DNA from: Halomonas sp. KAO
GTDB taxonomy: Bacteria > Pseudomonadota > Gammaproteobacteria > Pseudomonadales > Halomonadaceae
Length of the DNA: 64,000 bases
Direction of reading: 5' to 3'
Assembly (NCBI RefSeq): GCF_015595025.1
Contig: NZ_JADNRL010000024.1
Coordinates: 43,499-107,498 of the forward strand
Position numbers and translations under genes: made by a program. Positions within the stretch are counted from its first letter, which is position 1; each line of letters starts with the position of its first letter. Below, piece by piece: positions 46,955-56,817 of the stretch. The notes below the pieces were generated by a model. It was not told the origin of the DNA and made no database searches. It was given only the letters and a program-made list of their open reading frames with translations.

Positions 46955-47866
46955 CTAGGCGTCGTTGCCCTTGCCGCCATGCTCCTCCCACCAGGCCTCC
47001 TGCTTCTCCTCGGAGAGCTGTGGGTCGGGGGTGTCCTCGTCGAGCCAGGTACCGCACAGCAGGCAGTACTTGGCGCGCTGCTCGTGGCGGTCATGGCCGC
47101 ACCCCGGACAGGCCTCGTCGGAGTAGCGATCGGCGCGGATCGAGCGGATCACCTCGGCGGAGAAGACCCCGGTGGGTACGGCGATGATCGAGTAGCCGAT
47201 CAGCATCACCATCACCGAGATCGCCTGACCCAGCGGGGTCACCGGCACGATATCGCCGTAGCCCACCGTGGTCAGGGTGACGATGGCCCAGTAGATCGAC
47301 GTGGGAATGCTGGTGAAGCCGGCCTCGGCGGGCTCGATCAGGTAGACGATCGAGGCGAAGATCGAAACCAGCATGAAGACGGTGAACAGGAACAGGAAGA
47401 TCTGATGGCTGCTGCGCTTCAGGGCACCGATCAGCAGGCGTCCCTCGCCGACGAACTCCATCAGCCGCAGCACCCGGAAGATGCGCAGGGTGCGCAGCAG
47501 GCGCACCATCACCAGGGTCTGGACCCCGGGCACGATCAGCGCCAGCCAGGTGGGCAGGATGGCGATCAGGTCGACCACCCCGTAGAAGCTCCTCAGATAC
47601 TGCAGGGGGCGCTCCAGGCAGTAGAGACGTACCGCCAGCTCGAGCGTAAAGGCGATGGTGAACCCCCACTCCAGCCACAGGAACAGGGTGCCGTAGTCGC
47701 TGCGCAGACTCTCGATGCTCTCCAGCATCACCACCAGCACGCTGGTGAGTATCGCCACGATCAGGACGATATCGAAGGCCTTGGCAGGGCGCGTGTCGGA
47801 CTCGAAGATGATCTGGAAGACGCGTTTGCGCAGGCCTTCGTCGGCGGGGCTGGGTAGATGGTTCAC
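46955..47866 (-). CDS. Voltage-gated-type potassium channel with C-terminal zinc ribbon
   Basis: 303 residues from GTG 47866 (AAGGA upstream). It has the six-helix channel layout: S1-S4 with a positively charged S4 (VRLLRTLRIFRVLRLM), a pore loop with selectivity filter TVGYGD and a final helix. After the pore comes CPGCGH, then CLLCGTW, a four-cysteine zinc ribbon about 25 residues long, and an acidic tail. The family carries potassium across the inner membrane; the ribbon is not in the classical KcsA/Kch core and could sense redox state or metal. Confidence 0.88.
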   Translation of the reverse strand: MNHLPSPADEGLRKRVFQIIFESDTRPAKAFDIVLIVAILTSVLVVMLESIESLRSDYGTLFLWLEWGFTIAFTLELAVRLYCLERPLQYLRSFYGVVDLIAILPTWLALIVPGVQTLVMVRLLRTLRIFRVLRLMEFVGEGRLLIGALKRSSHQIFLFLFTVFMLVSIFASIVYLIEPAEAGFTSIPTSIYWAIVTLTTVGYGDIVPVTPLGQAISVMVMLIGYSIIAVPTGVFSAEVIRSIRADRYSDEACPGCGHDRHEQRAKYCLLCGTWLDEDTPDPQLSEEKQEAWWEEHGGKGNDA

Positions 47867-47888
47867 GGGCGATTTCCTTGTGGTGAGT

Positions 47889-48761
47889 TCAGGCCAGGGG
47901 GAGCTGCCCCGACAGGCGGTGTGCCAGCCACAACAGCTGACGGCCGTTATGGGGCGTCAGCCAGGCATCGCTCGCCAGGGCCTTCCCGAGGGAGTCCGCC
48001 GCCGCCGCCTCTCTCGTCGTCGTGTCGCCCAGGGCCGCGAGTCGACGCAGGGCGTCGGCCGCCGCTTCCCGCCAGTCGCCATGGCCGCTGTCGGCGTGGG
48101 CATCCAGTGCCACCACGGCGCGGTGTAGCCAGCAGGCCGGCGAGCCGCCCGGGGGAAGTCGCCACTCGCCCGAGAGCAGGGCCCCGCCCCGGGCCGCCTT
48201 GCTGGTATCCGAGGGGCGTAGGGCCACATGCTCGGCCAGGGCGTCGGCCAGTGACCATAGCGCCGCCGGCTCGCCCTCCACGAGCTCCAGCTCCAGTTCG
48301 CGAATCTCGACATGACGACCCGCCGCGGAAATGTCGCCCTCATCCAGGGCCAGCTCGATACGAGCCCCGCGATGCTCGAGGTGCCAGGTTTCGCGGCGGA
48401 AGTCCGTGGTAAAGCGTGCCTCCAGTCGCCTCAGCACGTCCTCGCCCAGCTCGGCCGGTGGCAGCCCCTCGAGGCCAGCCAGGTCGAGCCCCGGCCCCGG
48501 GACCCGCCACTCCCACTCGCCGCGTCGCGACAGGCCGCCGCCGCCCTCGCCGCGGGTCTTTACCGTCTGCAGCAAACGACCGTCGACCCGGCGCAGGCGA
48601 AGCGCCATGCGCGCCGCTTCCAGCTCCCCCCCGGCGGTGTCGAAGTAGGTATTGCCGAGGCGGGTGGCGCTCGGGGAGGACTCGTTCAGCAGGGGGTGGC
48701 GACGCAGGGCGTCGGGGCCCTCGGGGCCCAGGGCGAGCTTCAGTTCGATCTCTTGACTCAT
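47889..48761 (-). CDS. CYTH-domain inorganic triphosphatase
   Basis: 290 residues. The N-terminal half is a CYTH triphosphate tunnel: QEIELKLALG (the EIExK motif), LGNTYFDTAG, ALRLRRVDGR, TVKTRGEGGG and IELALDEGDI. The C-terminal ~90 residues are helical and lack a clear CHAD His pattern. It hydrolyses tripolyphosphate or a related compound. Single gene between the channel and the DUF47 gene. Confidence 0.85.
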   Translation of the reverse strand: MSQEIELKLALGPEGPDALRRHPLLNESSPSATRLGNTYFDTAGGELEAARMALRLRRVDGRLLQTVKTRGEGGGGLSRRGEWEWRVPGPGLDLAGLEGLPPAELGEDVLRRLEARFTTDFRRETWHLEHRGARIELALDEGDISAAGRHVEIRELELELVEGEPAALWSLADALAEHVALRPSDTSKAARGGALLSGEWRLPPGGSPACWLHRAVVALDAHADSGHGDWREAAADALRRLAALGDTTTREAAAADSLGKALASDAWLTPHNGRQLLWLAHRLSGQLPLA

Positions 48762-48873
48762 GCGTCGACAGCCTCGATCAGGTGGGGATTCTCAAATCGG
48801 ATGAATAGTTCATGACGATGGCGACAGGGGTCACTATACTGTCGCCGCCATTTTCAAGGTTTCGAGATGCCCC

Positions 48874-49554
48874 ATGGTGACATCCAATCCCTTCTCCGCG
48901 ATGTTCGGTCGTTCGCCATTCGAGCCGTTGCTGACCCATATCGTCAAGACGAGCGAATGTGCCGACCAGCTGCTGCCCTTCTTCGAGGCGACCCTCATGG
49001 GTGACTGGGAGTCGGCCGCGGCCCACCGCGAAACGGTGACTCGCCTCGAGCACGAGGCCGATGAGCTCAAGACCGAGCTGCGCCTCAACCTTCCCAACAC
49101 GATGTTCCTGCCGGTATCGCGCTCGGATCTGCTCGACCTGATCAGCGTACAGGACAAGATCGCCAACAAGGTGCGCGATATCACCGGCATCATGCTCGGC
49201 AGGCGCATGCAGGTGCCCGAGGAGCTGGCCCAGCCGATGCGTGACTACATGCAGACGGCCGTGGCCTGTGTGGCCCAGGCGCGCCACGCCCTGGAAGAGC
49301 TCAGGGACCTGCTCGACTCCGGCTTCGGGCGCAATGTCAGCGACGTGATGCAGAAGCTGATCCGGGAGCTGGATCGCCTGGAGCATCAGGCCGATGCCCA
49401 GCAGGTCGCCATCCGCCGCCAGCTGTTCGGCCTCGAGGATCGTCTGCCGCCGGTCGATGTCATGTTCCTCTACACGATCATCGACTGGGTAGGGCAGCTC
49501 TCCGACCGCGCCGAGCGGGTGGGAAGCCGTCTGCAGATCATGACTGCCAATTGA
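48874..49554 (+). CDS. DUF47/TIGR00153 phosphate transport accessory protein
   Basis: 226-residue all-helical PhoU-like protein (UPF0111). Signature regions are FEPLLTHIVKTSECADQLLPFF, HEADELKTELRLNLPNTMFLP and VSRSDLLDLISVQDKIANKVRDI. Proteins of this family lie beside pit-type transporters and modulate them. pitA follows after 74 bases, separated by a hairpin, which supports the functional pairing. Confidence 0.92.
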   Translation: MVTSNPFSAMFGRSPFEPLLTHIVKTSECADQLLPFFEATLMGDWESAAAHRETVTRLEHEADELKTELRLNLPNTMFLPVSRSDLLDLISVQDKIANKVRDITGIMLGRRMQVPEELAQPMRDYMQTAVACVAQARHALEELRDLLDSGFGRNVSDVMQKLIRELDRLEHQADAQQVAIRRQLFGLEDRLPPVDVMFLYTIIDWVGQLSDRAERVGSRLQIMTAN

Positions 49555-49559
49555 GTGCC

Positions 49560-49584
49560 ACGGCCCCGACAATCTCGGGGCCGT
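49560..49584 (+). terminator. Hairpin between the DUF47 gene and pitA
   Basis: ACGGCCCCGA (49560-49569) pairs perfectly with TCGGGGCCGT (49575-49584). The T-tract is short, so it may attenuate rather than stop transcription into pitA. Confidence 0.6.
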
Positions 49585-49628
49585 TGTAAGCACACCATCA
49601 AACGACCGCAACGAGGGGACGTATCCTC

Positions 49629-50894
49629 ATGTCGATCATTGCGCAGCACGGCGAGATCTTCATCATCCTGGCCTGCCTGTTCGGCTTCTTCATGGCCTGG
49701 GGAGTGGGGGCCAACGATGTCGCCAACGCCATGGGCACGTCGGTGGGCTCCCGCGCCATCACCATCAAGCAGGCGATCCTGATCGCCGTCATCTTCGAGT
49801 TTCTCGGCGCCTGGCTGGCCGGCGGCGAAGTGACCAACACCATTCGCAAGGGGATCATCGACCCCGAGCTTCTCCAGGAAGACCCGCAGCTGCTGGTCTA
49901 CGGCATGCTGGCCGCGCTGCTGGCGGCCGCTACCTGGCTGTTGATTGCCTCCATGAAGGGCTGGCCGGTCTCCACGACACACTCCATCGTCGGTGCCATC
50001 GTCGGCTTCTCCGTGGCTGGCCTCGGAGCCGCGGCGGTGGACTGGGCCAGTGTCGGCAAGATCGCCGCCAGCTGGATCGTCTCGCCGCTGCTCGCCGGTA
50101 CCATCGCCTTTACCCTGTTCAAGTCGGTACAGCACCTGATCTTCGAGGCCCGTGACCCCTTCGCCGCCGCCAAGCGCTACGTGCCGATGTATGTCTTCCT
50201 GGTGGGCTTTGCGGTCACCATGGTGACCCTGACCAAGGGGCTCAAGCACGTTGGGCTGGACCTCGATTTCGGCACCAGCCTGCTGCTGGCGATGCTCGCC
50301 GGCCTGTTGTTCGCCGCAATGGGCGTTCTCATGGAGCGGCGTGTGCAGGCCAGTAGTCGCAAGACCGACCACTTCGGCTTCAGCGGGGTCGAGCGGGTGT
50401 TTGGCGTGTTGATGATCTTCACCGCCTGCGCCATGGCCTTCGCCCACGGCTCCAATGATGTGGCCAACGCGGTGGGGCCCCTGGCGGCGGTGATCGGCGT
50501 GGTGAATAGTGGAGGCGAGATCGATGGGGCCGCCCTGGTGCCCTGGTGGGTGCTGGTGCTCGGTGGTGGCGGTATCGTTGTCGGCCTGGTCACCTATGGC
50601 CACAGGGTGATTGCCACCGTGGGTACCGGCATCACCGAGCTTACGCCCAGTCGTGGCTTCGCGGCCACCCTGGCCGCCGCGGTCACCGTGGTGCTGGCGT
50701 CGGGCACCGGCCTGCCGATCTCCACGACCCATACCCTGGTGGGGGCCGTGCTGGGCGTGGGCCTGGCCCGCGGCATGGCGGCCCTCAACCTGCGCGTGAT
50801 CGGCACCATCGCCATGTCGTGGCTGATCACTCTGCCTGCCGGTGCGGGGCTGGCCATCCTGTTCTTCTTCATGTTCAAGGGCATGTTCGGCTAA
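49629..50894 (+). CDS. pitA: Low-affinity inorganic phosphate transporter PitA
   Basis: Polytopic carrier of 421 residues. The two PitA signature repeats are seen: GVGANDVANAMGTSVGSRAIT near the N-terminus and AHGSNDVANAVGPLAAV around residue 275, with STTHSIVGAIVG and STTHTLVGAVLG as further repeats. It imports metal-phosphate with protons, or sodium in salt-adapted forms. Paired with the upstream DUF47 gene. Confidence 0.93.
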   Translation: MSIIAQHGEIFIILACLFGFFMAWGVGANDVANAMGTSVGSRAITIKQAILIAVIFEFLGAWLAGGEVTNTIRKGIIDPELLQEDPQLLVYGMLAALLAAATWLLIASMKGWPVSTTHSIVGAIVGFSVAGLGAAAVDWASVGKIAASWIVSPLLAGTIAFTLFKSVQHLIFEARDPFAAAKRYVPMYVFLVGFAVTMVTLTKGLKHVGLDLDFGTSLLLAMLAGLLFAAMGVLMERRVQASSRKTDHFGFSGVERVFGVLMIFTACAMAFAHGSNDVANAVGPLAAVIGVVNSGGEIDGAALVPWWVLVLGGGGIVVGLVTYGHRVIATVGTGITELTPSRGFAATLAAAVTVVLASGTGLPISTTHTLVGAVLGVGLARGMAALNLRVIGTIAMSWLITLPAGAGLAILFFFMFKGMFG

Positions 50895-50952
50895 CGCATA
50901 CGAGGGGCCGGGGGCCACGAGCCCCAGGCCATCGCCTGCACGGAGCCCCGGG

Positions 50953-50984
50953 CGGCGGTACCACGTTAGTGGTGCCGCCGTTTC
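50953..50984 (+). terminator. Intrinsic terminator after pitA
   Basis: CGGCGGTACCAC (50953-50964) pairs with GTGGTGCCGCCG (50969-50980, one G-U), followed by TTTCC. Confidence 0.75.
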
Positions 50985-51043
50985 CGTTGCTCTGCTATAG
51001 TCGTGGACCCCCCTTTCGATCACCCGCAGCCGGAGAGCGGCTC

Positions 51044-52357
51044 TTGGATAAACGCTTCCCCTTCGTCGACTGGTTTCGCAACTCCTCGCCCTATATCAAT
51101 GCTCATCGCGGACGAACCTTCGTCATTCTGATCGAAGGCGAGGCGATGGCGCGGGGGCGTGGCGAGCAGTTGATCCAGGATCTGGCGCTACTGCATACCC
51201 TGGGGGTACGGCTGGTGGTGGTGTTCGGCATTCGGCCTCAGGTACGCCAGGCCCTGGATGCGGCAGGGATCACGCCAGGGCAGCATCAGGGGCGCTGGGT
51301 TGCCGATGGAGAGGTGATGGCCTGCATCGAGCGAGTGGCCGCCGAGCAGCTGCTGTGGCTGGAGGCGCGCTTCTCGCTGGGCCTGCCCAATACGCCGATG
51401 CATGGTGTGGAACTCTCCGCGATCTCGGGCAACCTGGTGATGGCCAAGCCGCTCGGGGTGCGGGAGGGAGTCGACTTCGATCATAGCGGGGAGGTGCGCC
51501 GGGTGCGTACCCAGGCCATCGAGGGGCTGCTGGAGCAGGGCGCTCTGGTGGTGCTGCCACCACTGGGCTTCTCCAGCACCGGAGAGGTCTTCGACCTCGA
51601 CGCCTCGGATGTGGCCCAGCATGCCGCCATGGCGCTGTCGGCCGACAAGCTGATCCTGCTCGGCGAGGCCAGCGGCCTCTGCGATGCCAGTGGCCAGCTG
51701 CAGCGTCAGCTGACGCCCGCCGAGGCCGGGCCGCTGCTGAGTCAGGCAACCCCCGGCAGCGAGCTCGCCCGTCATCTGGAGGCCGCCTGTCAGGCCGCCC
51801 GCCACGGGGTGGCGCGTACCCACCTGCTCTCTTGGCATGACCATGACGCCCTGCTTGGCGAGCTCTTCACCCGCGACGGGGTCGGCACCATGATCACCCG
51901 GCATCGTTACGAGCAGCTGCGTTCGGCGGAGCTGGCGGATATCGGTGGCCTGCTGGAGCTGCTCGAACCGCTGGAGCAGCGCCGCATGCTGGTGCCCCGC
52001 TCCCGGGAGCGGCTGGAGCACGAGATCGACGATTATCTGGTGATCGAGCGCGACGGCATGATCATCGGTTGTGCCGCCCTGCATCGGTTCGATGATGCCG
52101 AGATGGGCGAGCTGGCCTGCGTGGCGGTTCACGATGACTATCGTGGCGGTGCTCGCGGCGAGCTGCTGCTGGCCGAGCTCGAGCGGCGTGCCAGGCGGCA
52201 GGGCCTGTCGGCGCTGTTTGCCCTCAGCACCCACACCACCCACTGGTTCTTCGAGCACGGCTTTCGTCTGGCCGATCTCGAGGCGCTGCCACCGCTGCGC
52301 CGGGACACCTATAACCACGCCCGCAAGTCCAAGGTGCTGGTCAAGTCTCTCGGCTGA
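51044..52357 (+). CDS. argA: N-acetylglutamate synthase ArgA
   Basis: Catalyses the first step of arginine synthesis. 437 residues from TTG 51044 (CGGAGAG 8-10 bases upstream); the open frame extends upstream without homology. The N-terminal amino-acid-kinase domain (about 15-280, arginine-binding, without kinase activity) has FVILIEGEAMA and LLHTLGVRLVVVFGIRPQV; the C-terminal GNAT domain (about 290-437) has YLVIERDGMIIGCAAL and THTTHWFFEHGF. Feedback inhibition by arginine is expected. A long gene-free stretch follows. Confidence 0.92.
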   Translation: MDKRFPFVDWFRNSSPYINAHRGRTFVILIEGEAMARGRGEQLIQDLALLHTLGVRLVVVFGIRPQVRQALDAAGITPGQHQGRWVADGEVMACIERVAAEQLLWLEARFSLGLPNTPMHGVELSAISGNLVMAKPLGVREGVDFDHSGEVRRVRTQAIEGLLEQGALVVLPPLGFSSTGEVFDLDASDVAQHAAMALSADKLILLGEASGLCDASGQLQRQLTPAEAGPLLSQATPGSELARHLEAACQAARHGVARTHLLSWHDHDALLGELFTRDGVGTMITRHRYEQLRSAELADIGGLLELLEPLEQRRMLVPRSRERLEHEIDDYLVIERDGMIIGCAALHRFDDAEMGELACVAVHDDYRGGARGELLLAELERRARRQGLSALFALSTHTTHWFFEHGFRLADLEALPPLRRDTYNHARKSKVLVKSLG

Positions 52358-52632
52358 GCATGCCGACGTGTTATCGCAACGATCTCGCCTGCCATTCGAC
52401 ATGGTGTGGCAAGCCGTGCCCTGTCGCCGGGAGCTGTCATCGCCTGTGCAGCTGTCGCGACTTGGCGACTCTCTAAGCTATTGATAAGAATGGTTGTTTA
52501 GAGATCTTCTCCGCCTGTGTCTTTTTCTTGCGACATAACTCCGGTCGCAAGCCACCCCGTCACCCGGATTGGAGCACATCTTGAGCATAGGGTGATTTGT
52601 AAGTAGTTGAGTTAATGGTGTTTATTTGTTTC
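52358..52632 (+). promoter_or_regulatory. Upstream regulatory region with two GlrR-type sites
   Basis: No gene is seen here. Two copies of the GlrR recognition pattern TGTC-N10-GACA occur: 52453-52470 (TGTC-N10-GACT) and 52518-52535 (TGTC-N10-GACA, perfect). They are roughly 100 and 165 bases upstream of the sigma-54 promoter at 52633, a usual distance for enhancer-binding proteins. The segment 52600-52632 is AT-rich and could bend, but I could not find a clear IHF site. TGTAAG at 52598 is a half-site of the GacA box without its partner. Confidence 0.6.
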
Positions 52633-52648
52633 TGGCACGCTGTTCGCA
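52633..52648 (+). promoter_or_regulatory. Sigma-54 promoter of the RNA upstream of glrK
   Basis: TGGCACGCTGTTCGCA fits the RpoN consensus TGGCACG-N4-TTGCA with one mismatch (second T of TTGCA is C); GG and GC are at the required spacing. Predicted transcription start is about 52659. No protein start follows in a suitable place. Confidence 0.7.
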
Positions 52649-52658
52649 ACATGTGAAG

Positions 52659-53141
52659 TGAGCGACGGGAGTGGTTCATTACGGCTCGAACCATTTCGAT
52701 CGTGACGGAGGCGGAACGACACTGCCCTGTGCCTCGCCTCCAAAGCGATCAGCGTCTGCTCCTAGCGATGTGTGACTTAGGTTGCGATGAGACGGGTACC
52801 GACATGCTCAGGGATGCGTACCCAAGGGCAAGGATGCCCCGGCATGGATGCCTCTCTCCCCCCTTGCGGGGGATGGAATTGCGCGGTGGCGCCATGGCAC
52901 GAATGGTTTCGACCAGGCCGGGCGACACTGCCAGAAACGAGGCGGGATGGTTGGTCTTCGACGACCTGCCGTCCACATGAGGAGGGCCAGCCCCTGGTGG
53001 CAGATGGCTCGCTCATGGCTTCGAGGGCCTTCCCCGGCCCGTTTGGAAGGGTGGGCGTTGGCTGGACCAGGCTGCCATCGGTGATCCTTCCAGACCCTTC
53101 AGTTCCCTGCGTATTGGGCCGGCTCTGCCGGCCTTTTTTTT
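52659..53141 (+). ncRNA. Candidate sigma-54-dependent small RNA in the glmY position (upstream of glrK)
   Basis: About 480 bases between a sigma-54 promoter and a strong terminator, with no credible protein gene. The transcript would be highly structured: TGGTTC/GAACCA, GGAGGCG (52707-52713) with CGCCTCC (52735-52741), GGGTAC/GTACCC (52794-52823), and the tight hairpins GGGCA-AGGA-TGCCC (52826-52839) and GGCA-TGGA-TGCC (52841-52852), whose loops present GGA. In E. coli the sRNA glmY lies at this place and is activated by GlrR with sigma-54. No primary sequence similarity to GlmY was seen. The 92-codon frame at 52702 has no family resemblance. Function open: mRNA regulation or CsrA binding. 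Confidence 0.55.
53117..53141 (+). terminator. Intrinsic terminator of the RNA upstream of glrK
   Basis: GGCCGGC (53117-53123) pairs with GCCGGCC (53127-53133), followed by eight T. Strong and unrelated to any protein gene on the plus strand. Confidence 0.92.
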
Positions 53142-53207
53142 ATCACTGCATGTCGCGATCGTGAGGGCACGGCGCCCAGGCAAACTCTGGTATCCTGAAG
53201 GTTCGAC

Positions 53208-54752
53208 ATGATGGCAACCCCATCCGCCACCCCGCCCCCTGGTTATCTGCGAAGAACGCTGGACATGGTCACCCGAGTCGCCCGTCGCTGGCGCCCCCGC
53301 TCCCTGCTGCAGCTCGTGCTGATCGCCTTCGTGGTGGTGATGCTGCCGTTGGGCGTGCTGATGTTCCAGGCGGGCCAGGCCCTCTCCGAGCTTACCCGGC
53401 TGGCCGACGTCAGCGCCCGCCAGGCGGTAGAGGAGACGCGGCGCGCCCGGACCCTGGGGGTGTTGGCCCTGGAGATGGAGCGTAGTGCACGGCAGTATGC
53501 CGTCCTGGAGCAGGAGAGCCTGCTGGAGATCTATGCCGCCCGGCTCGAGGAGTATCGCCAACTGCTGGGTCGGCAGCGAGAGCTGCTGCCGGAGGCTCCT
53601 GCCGTGGAGGCGCTGGAGGCGCTTCTCGAACGCCTGAGTGATCTGCCCGGCCTGGAGCTGGCGGCGTTCAAGGAGCGGCTCGACGCCTTCCCGGCACTCG
53701 CCGAGCATACCGAAGCGCTGCGCCAGGCCACCAATCAGCGCATCGATACGCGCATCGATGCCATCCGTGAGGGGGCACGAGGGGTGCAGAGGCAGTTGTG
53801 GTGGCAGACCGGGGCCCTGGTGTCGGCCAGCCTGGTGCTGATGTTGTTGTTCTCATGGCTGATCATTCGTCCGGTGCGTCAGCTGGAACGCCGTATCCTG
53901 GGTATTGGCAGTGGCTCCCGCGAGGCACCACCCCGCCCGGTACAGGGGCCCGCCGAGTTGATTCAGCTGGATGAGCGCCTCGACTGGCTCGCCTCGCGTC
54001 TCGATGAGGTGGAGGTCGAGAAGCAGCGCTTCCTGCGCCATATGTCCCACGAGCTCAAGACCCCGCTGGCCAGCGTGCGTGAAGGGTCGGCGCTGCTGGG
54101 CGACGGGGTGGCCGGCGAGCTGACCCCGCAGCAGCAGGAGATTCTCGAGCTGATCGATGGTAGCGGCCGCGAGCTGCAGCGGTTGATCGAGCAGCTGCTC
54201 GACTACAACCTGCTGCAGCAGAACCGCCGGGTGAAGGTCGAGCGGATCGACGTTGCCACCCTGCTGCACGAGGTGCTGGCCAAACACCGTCTGGCGTTGT
54301 CCAACAAGGGAATGCGGGTCGAGGGCTTCGATGGCCCGGTGGTGTGGCCACTGGATCGTGCCGCGACCGGGCATATCCTCGATAACCTGGTCTCCAATGC
54401 CATCGCCTATGGTGAGGAGGGAGGGGTGCTGGAGATCCGTGCTCGGCAGCGCCGAGATCGCCTTGAGCTGGAGGTGGCCAACAGCGGCGAACCCATTGCC
54501 GAGGCGGATCGCCCGCGGTTGTTCGAGGCCTTCTATCAGGGCAGCACGCGTCGCAAGGGGCCGCTCAAGGGTTCCGGCATCGGGCTCTCGGTAGCGGCGG
54601 ACTGCGCCCGCCTGCAGCAGGGCGAGCTGGCCCTGGTGACAGATCCCCGCCTGGCGGTCTGCTTCCGCCTGACGCTGCCGCACACGGCCCCCTCGAGGGT
54701 TGAAACTACTGACATGCCTGCCGAGTTGGCAGACCCGCAAGCAAGGAGCTGA
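53208..54752 (+). CDS. glrK: Sensor histidine kinase GlrK/QseE
   Basis: 514 residues with two membrane helices (about 37-58 and 205-225) around a periplasmic helical sensor domain, a HAMP-like segment, and the kinase core: H-box RFLRHMSHELKTPLASVREG with phospho-acceptor His281, N-box DNLVSNAIAYG, G-box KGSGIGLSVA. Order and neighbours (lipoprotein, then a sigma-54 response regulator) match E. coli glrK-qseG-glrR, which senses envelope conditions. A separate promoter is likely between the terminator at 53141 and ATG 53208. Confidence 0.9.
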   Translation: MMATPSATPPPGYLRRTLDMVTRVARRWRPRSLLQLVLIAFVVVMLPLGVLMFQAGQALSELTRLADVSARQAVEETRRARTLGVLALEMERSARQYAVLEQESLLEIYAARLEEYRQLLGRQRELLPEAPAVEALEALLERLSDLPGLELAAFKERLDAFPALAEHTEALRQATNQRIDTRIDAIREGARGVQRQLWWQTGALVSASLVLMLLFSWLIIRPVRQLERRILGIGSGSREAPPRPVQGPAELIQLDERLDWLASRLDEVEVEKQRFLRHMSHELKTPLASVREGSALLGDGVAGELTPQQQEILELIDGSGRELQRLIEQLLDYNLLQQNRRVKVERIDVATLLHEVLAKHRLALSNKGMRVEGFDGPVVWPLDRAATGHILDNLVSNAIAYGEEGGVLEIRARQRRDRLELEVANSGEPIAEADRPRLFEAFYQGSTRRKGPLKGSGIGLSVAADCARLQQGELALVTDPRLAVCFRLTLPHTAPSRVETTDMPAELADPQARS

Positions 54753-54756
54753 TGTG

Positions 54757-55326
54757 ATGACGCTGCGTCCCCTGTTGGCCAGTCTACTGGCCATCTGGCT
54801 GGTCGGTTGCGAGATTCTGCCGCGGGGGCTGATGGAGCACTCCACCGAGCCGGCCAGCGTCGTGGAGTCTGTTGCCCACTGCGGGGCCGAACTGCCGAGC
54901 TTCACCGATGAGGCGTGCCTGCTGCGGGAGTGGGTCGACTTCGGGCTGGCGTCGCAGCGCGGTGATCGCGCCTGGCGTGATGCCATGCTCAAGCGCCTGG
55001 AAGGGGAGGAGGCAGAGCGACGCCTGGCTCGCGCCGTGGCACTCTCATGGGGGAACCACCGGCAGTGGGGGCTCGCCTCGGAGCTTTACAAGGCCGACCT
55101 GAGTGCCGCGCCTGTGACCCTGCAGCCGCTGCTGCGCTACTGGCTCAACGAGCTGGAGCGTCGCCGCGCCATGCTCGGGCGACTGAATGCCGCGCGCTCC
55201 TCCCAGGTGGATAGCGAGGCCCGTATCACCGCCCTGGAGGGGGAGAAGGCCGCCCTGACGGAGAAGCTCGAGGCGCTGACCGCCATCGAGCGAAGTATCA
55301 ACCTGCGACAGCAGAACGAAGAGTGA
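54757..55326 (+). CDS. QseG-like outer-membrane lipoprotein
   Basis: 189 residues from ATG 54757. The signal peptide ends in the lipobox LVGC (Cys at about residue 18), so it is a lipoprotein; Lgt and Lsp would process it. The mature part is helical with a C-terminal coiled coil (about 145-185). In enterobacteria QseG bridges GlrK and the envelope. Sequence conservation within the family is low, so the assignment rests mainly on position between glrK and glrR and on the lipobox. Confidence 0.8.
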   Translation: MTLRPLLASLLAIWLVGCEILPRGLMEHSTEPASVVESVAHCGAELPSFTDEACLLREWVDFGLASQRGDRAWRDAMLKRLEGEEAERRLARAVALSWGNHRQWGLASELYKADLSAAPVTLQPLLRYWLNELERRRAMLGRLNAARSSQVDSEARITALEGEKAALTEKLEALTAIERSINLRQQNEE

Positions 55327-55339
55327 TGGAGGCCTCGAT

Positions 55340-56755
<1,416 letters not shown>

Positions 56756-56771
56756 GGCCTCCCGAAACGAC

Positions 56772-56798
56772 TGGCCCCCGCCATGGGGCGGGGGCCAG
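56772..56798. terminator. Bidirectional terminator between glrR and the peroxiredoxin gene
   Basis: TGGCCCCCGCC pairs perfectly with GGCGGGGGCCA across a 3-4-base loop. The genes on both sides converge on it. T-tracts are weak on both strands. Confidence 0.7.
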
Positions 56799-56817
56799 GG
56801 TTCGCATCGTGCTCCGC

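Noticed and set aside
52702-52980. A 92-codon frame within the RNA candidate
   Set aside because: Starts at GTG without a ribosome binding site, has no recognisable domain, and crosses several stable hairpins; non-coding is more likely.
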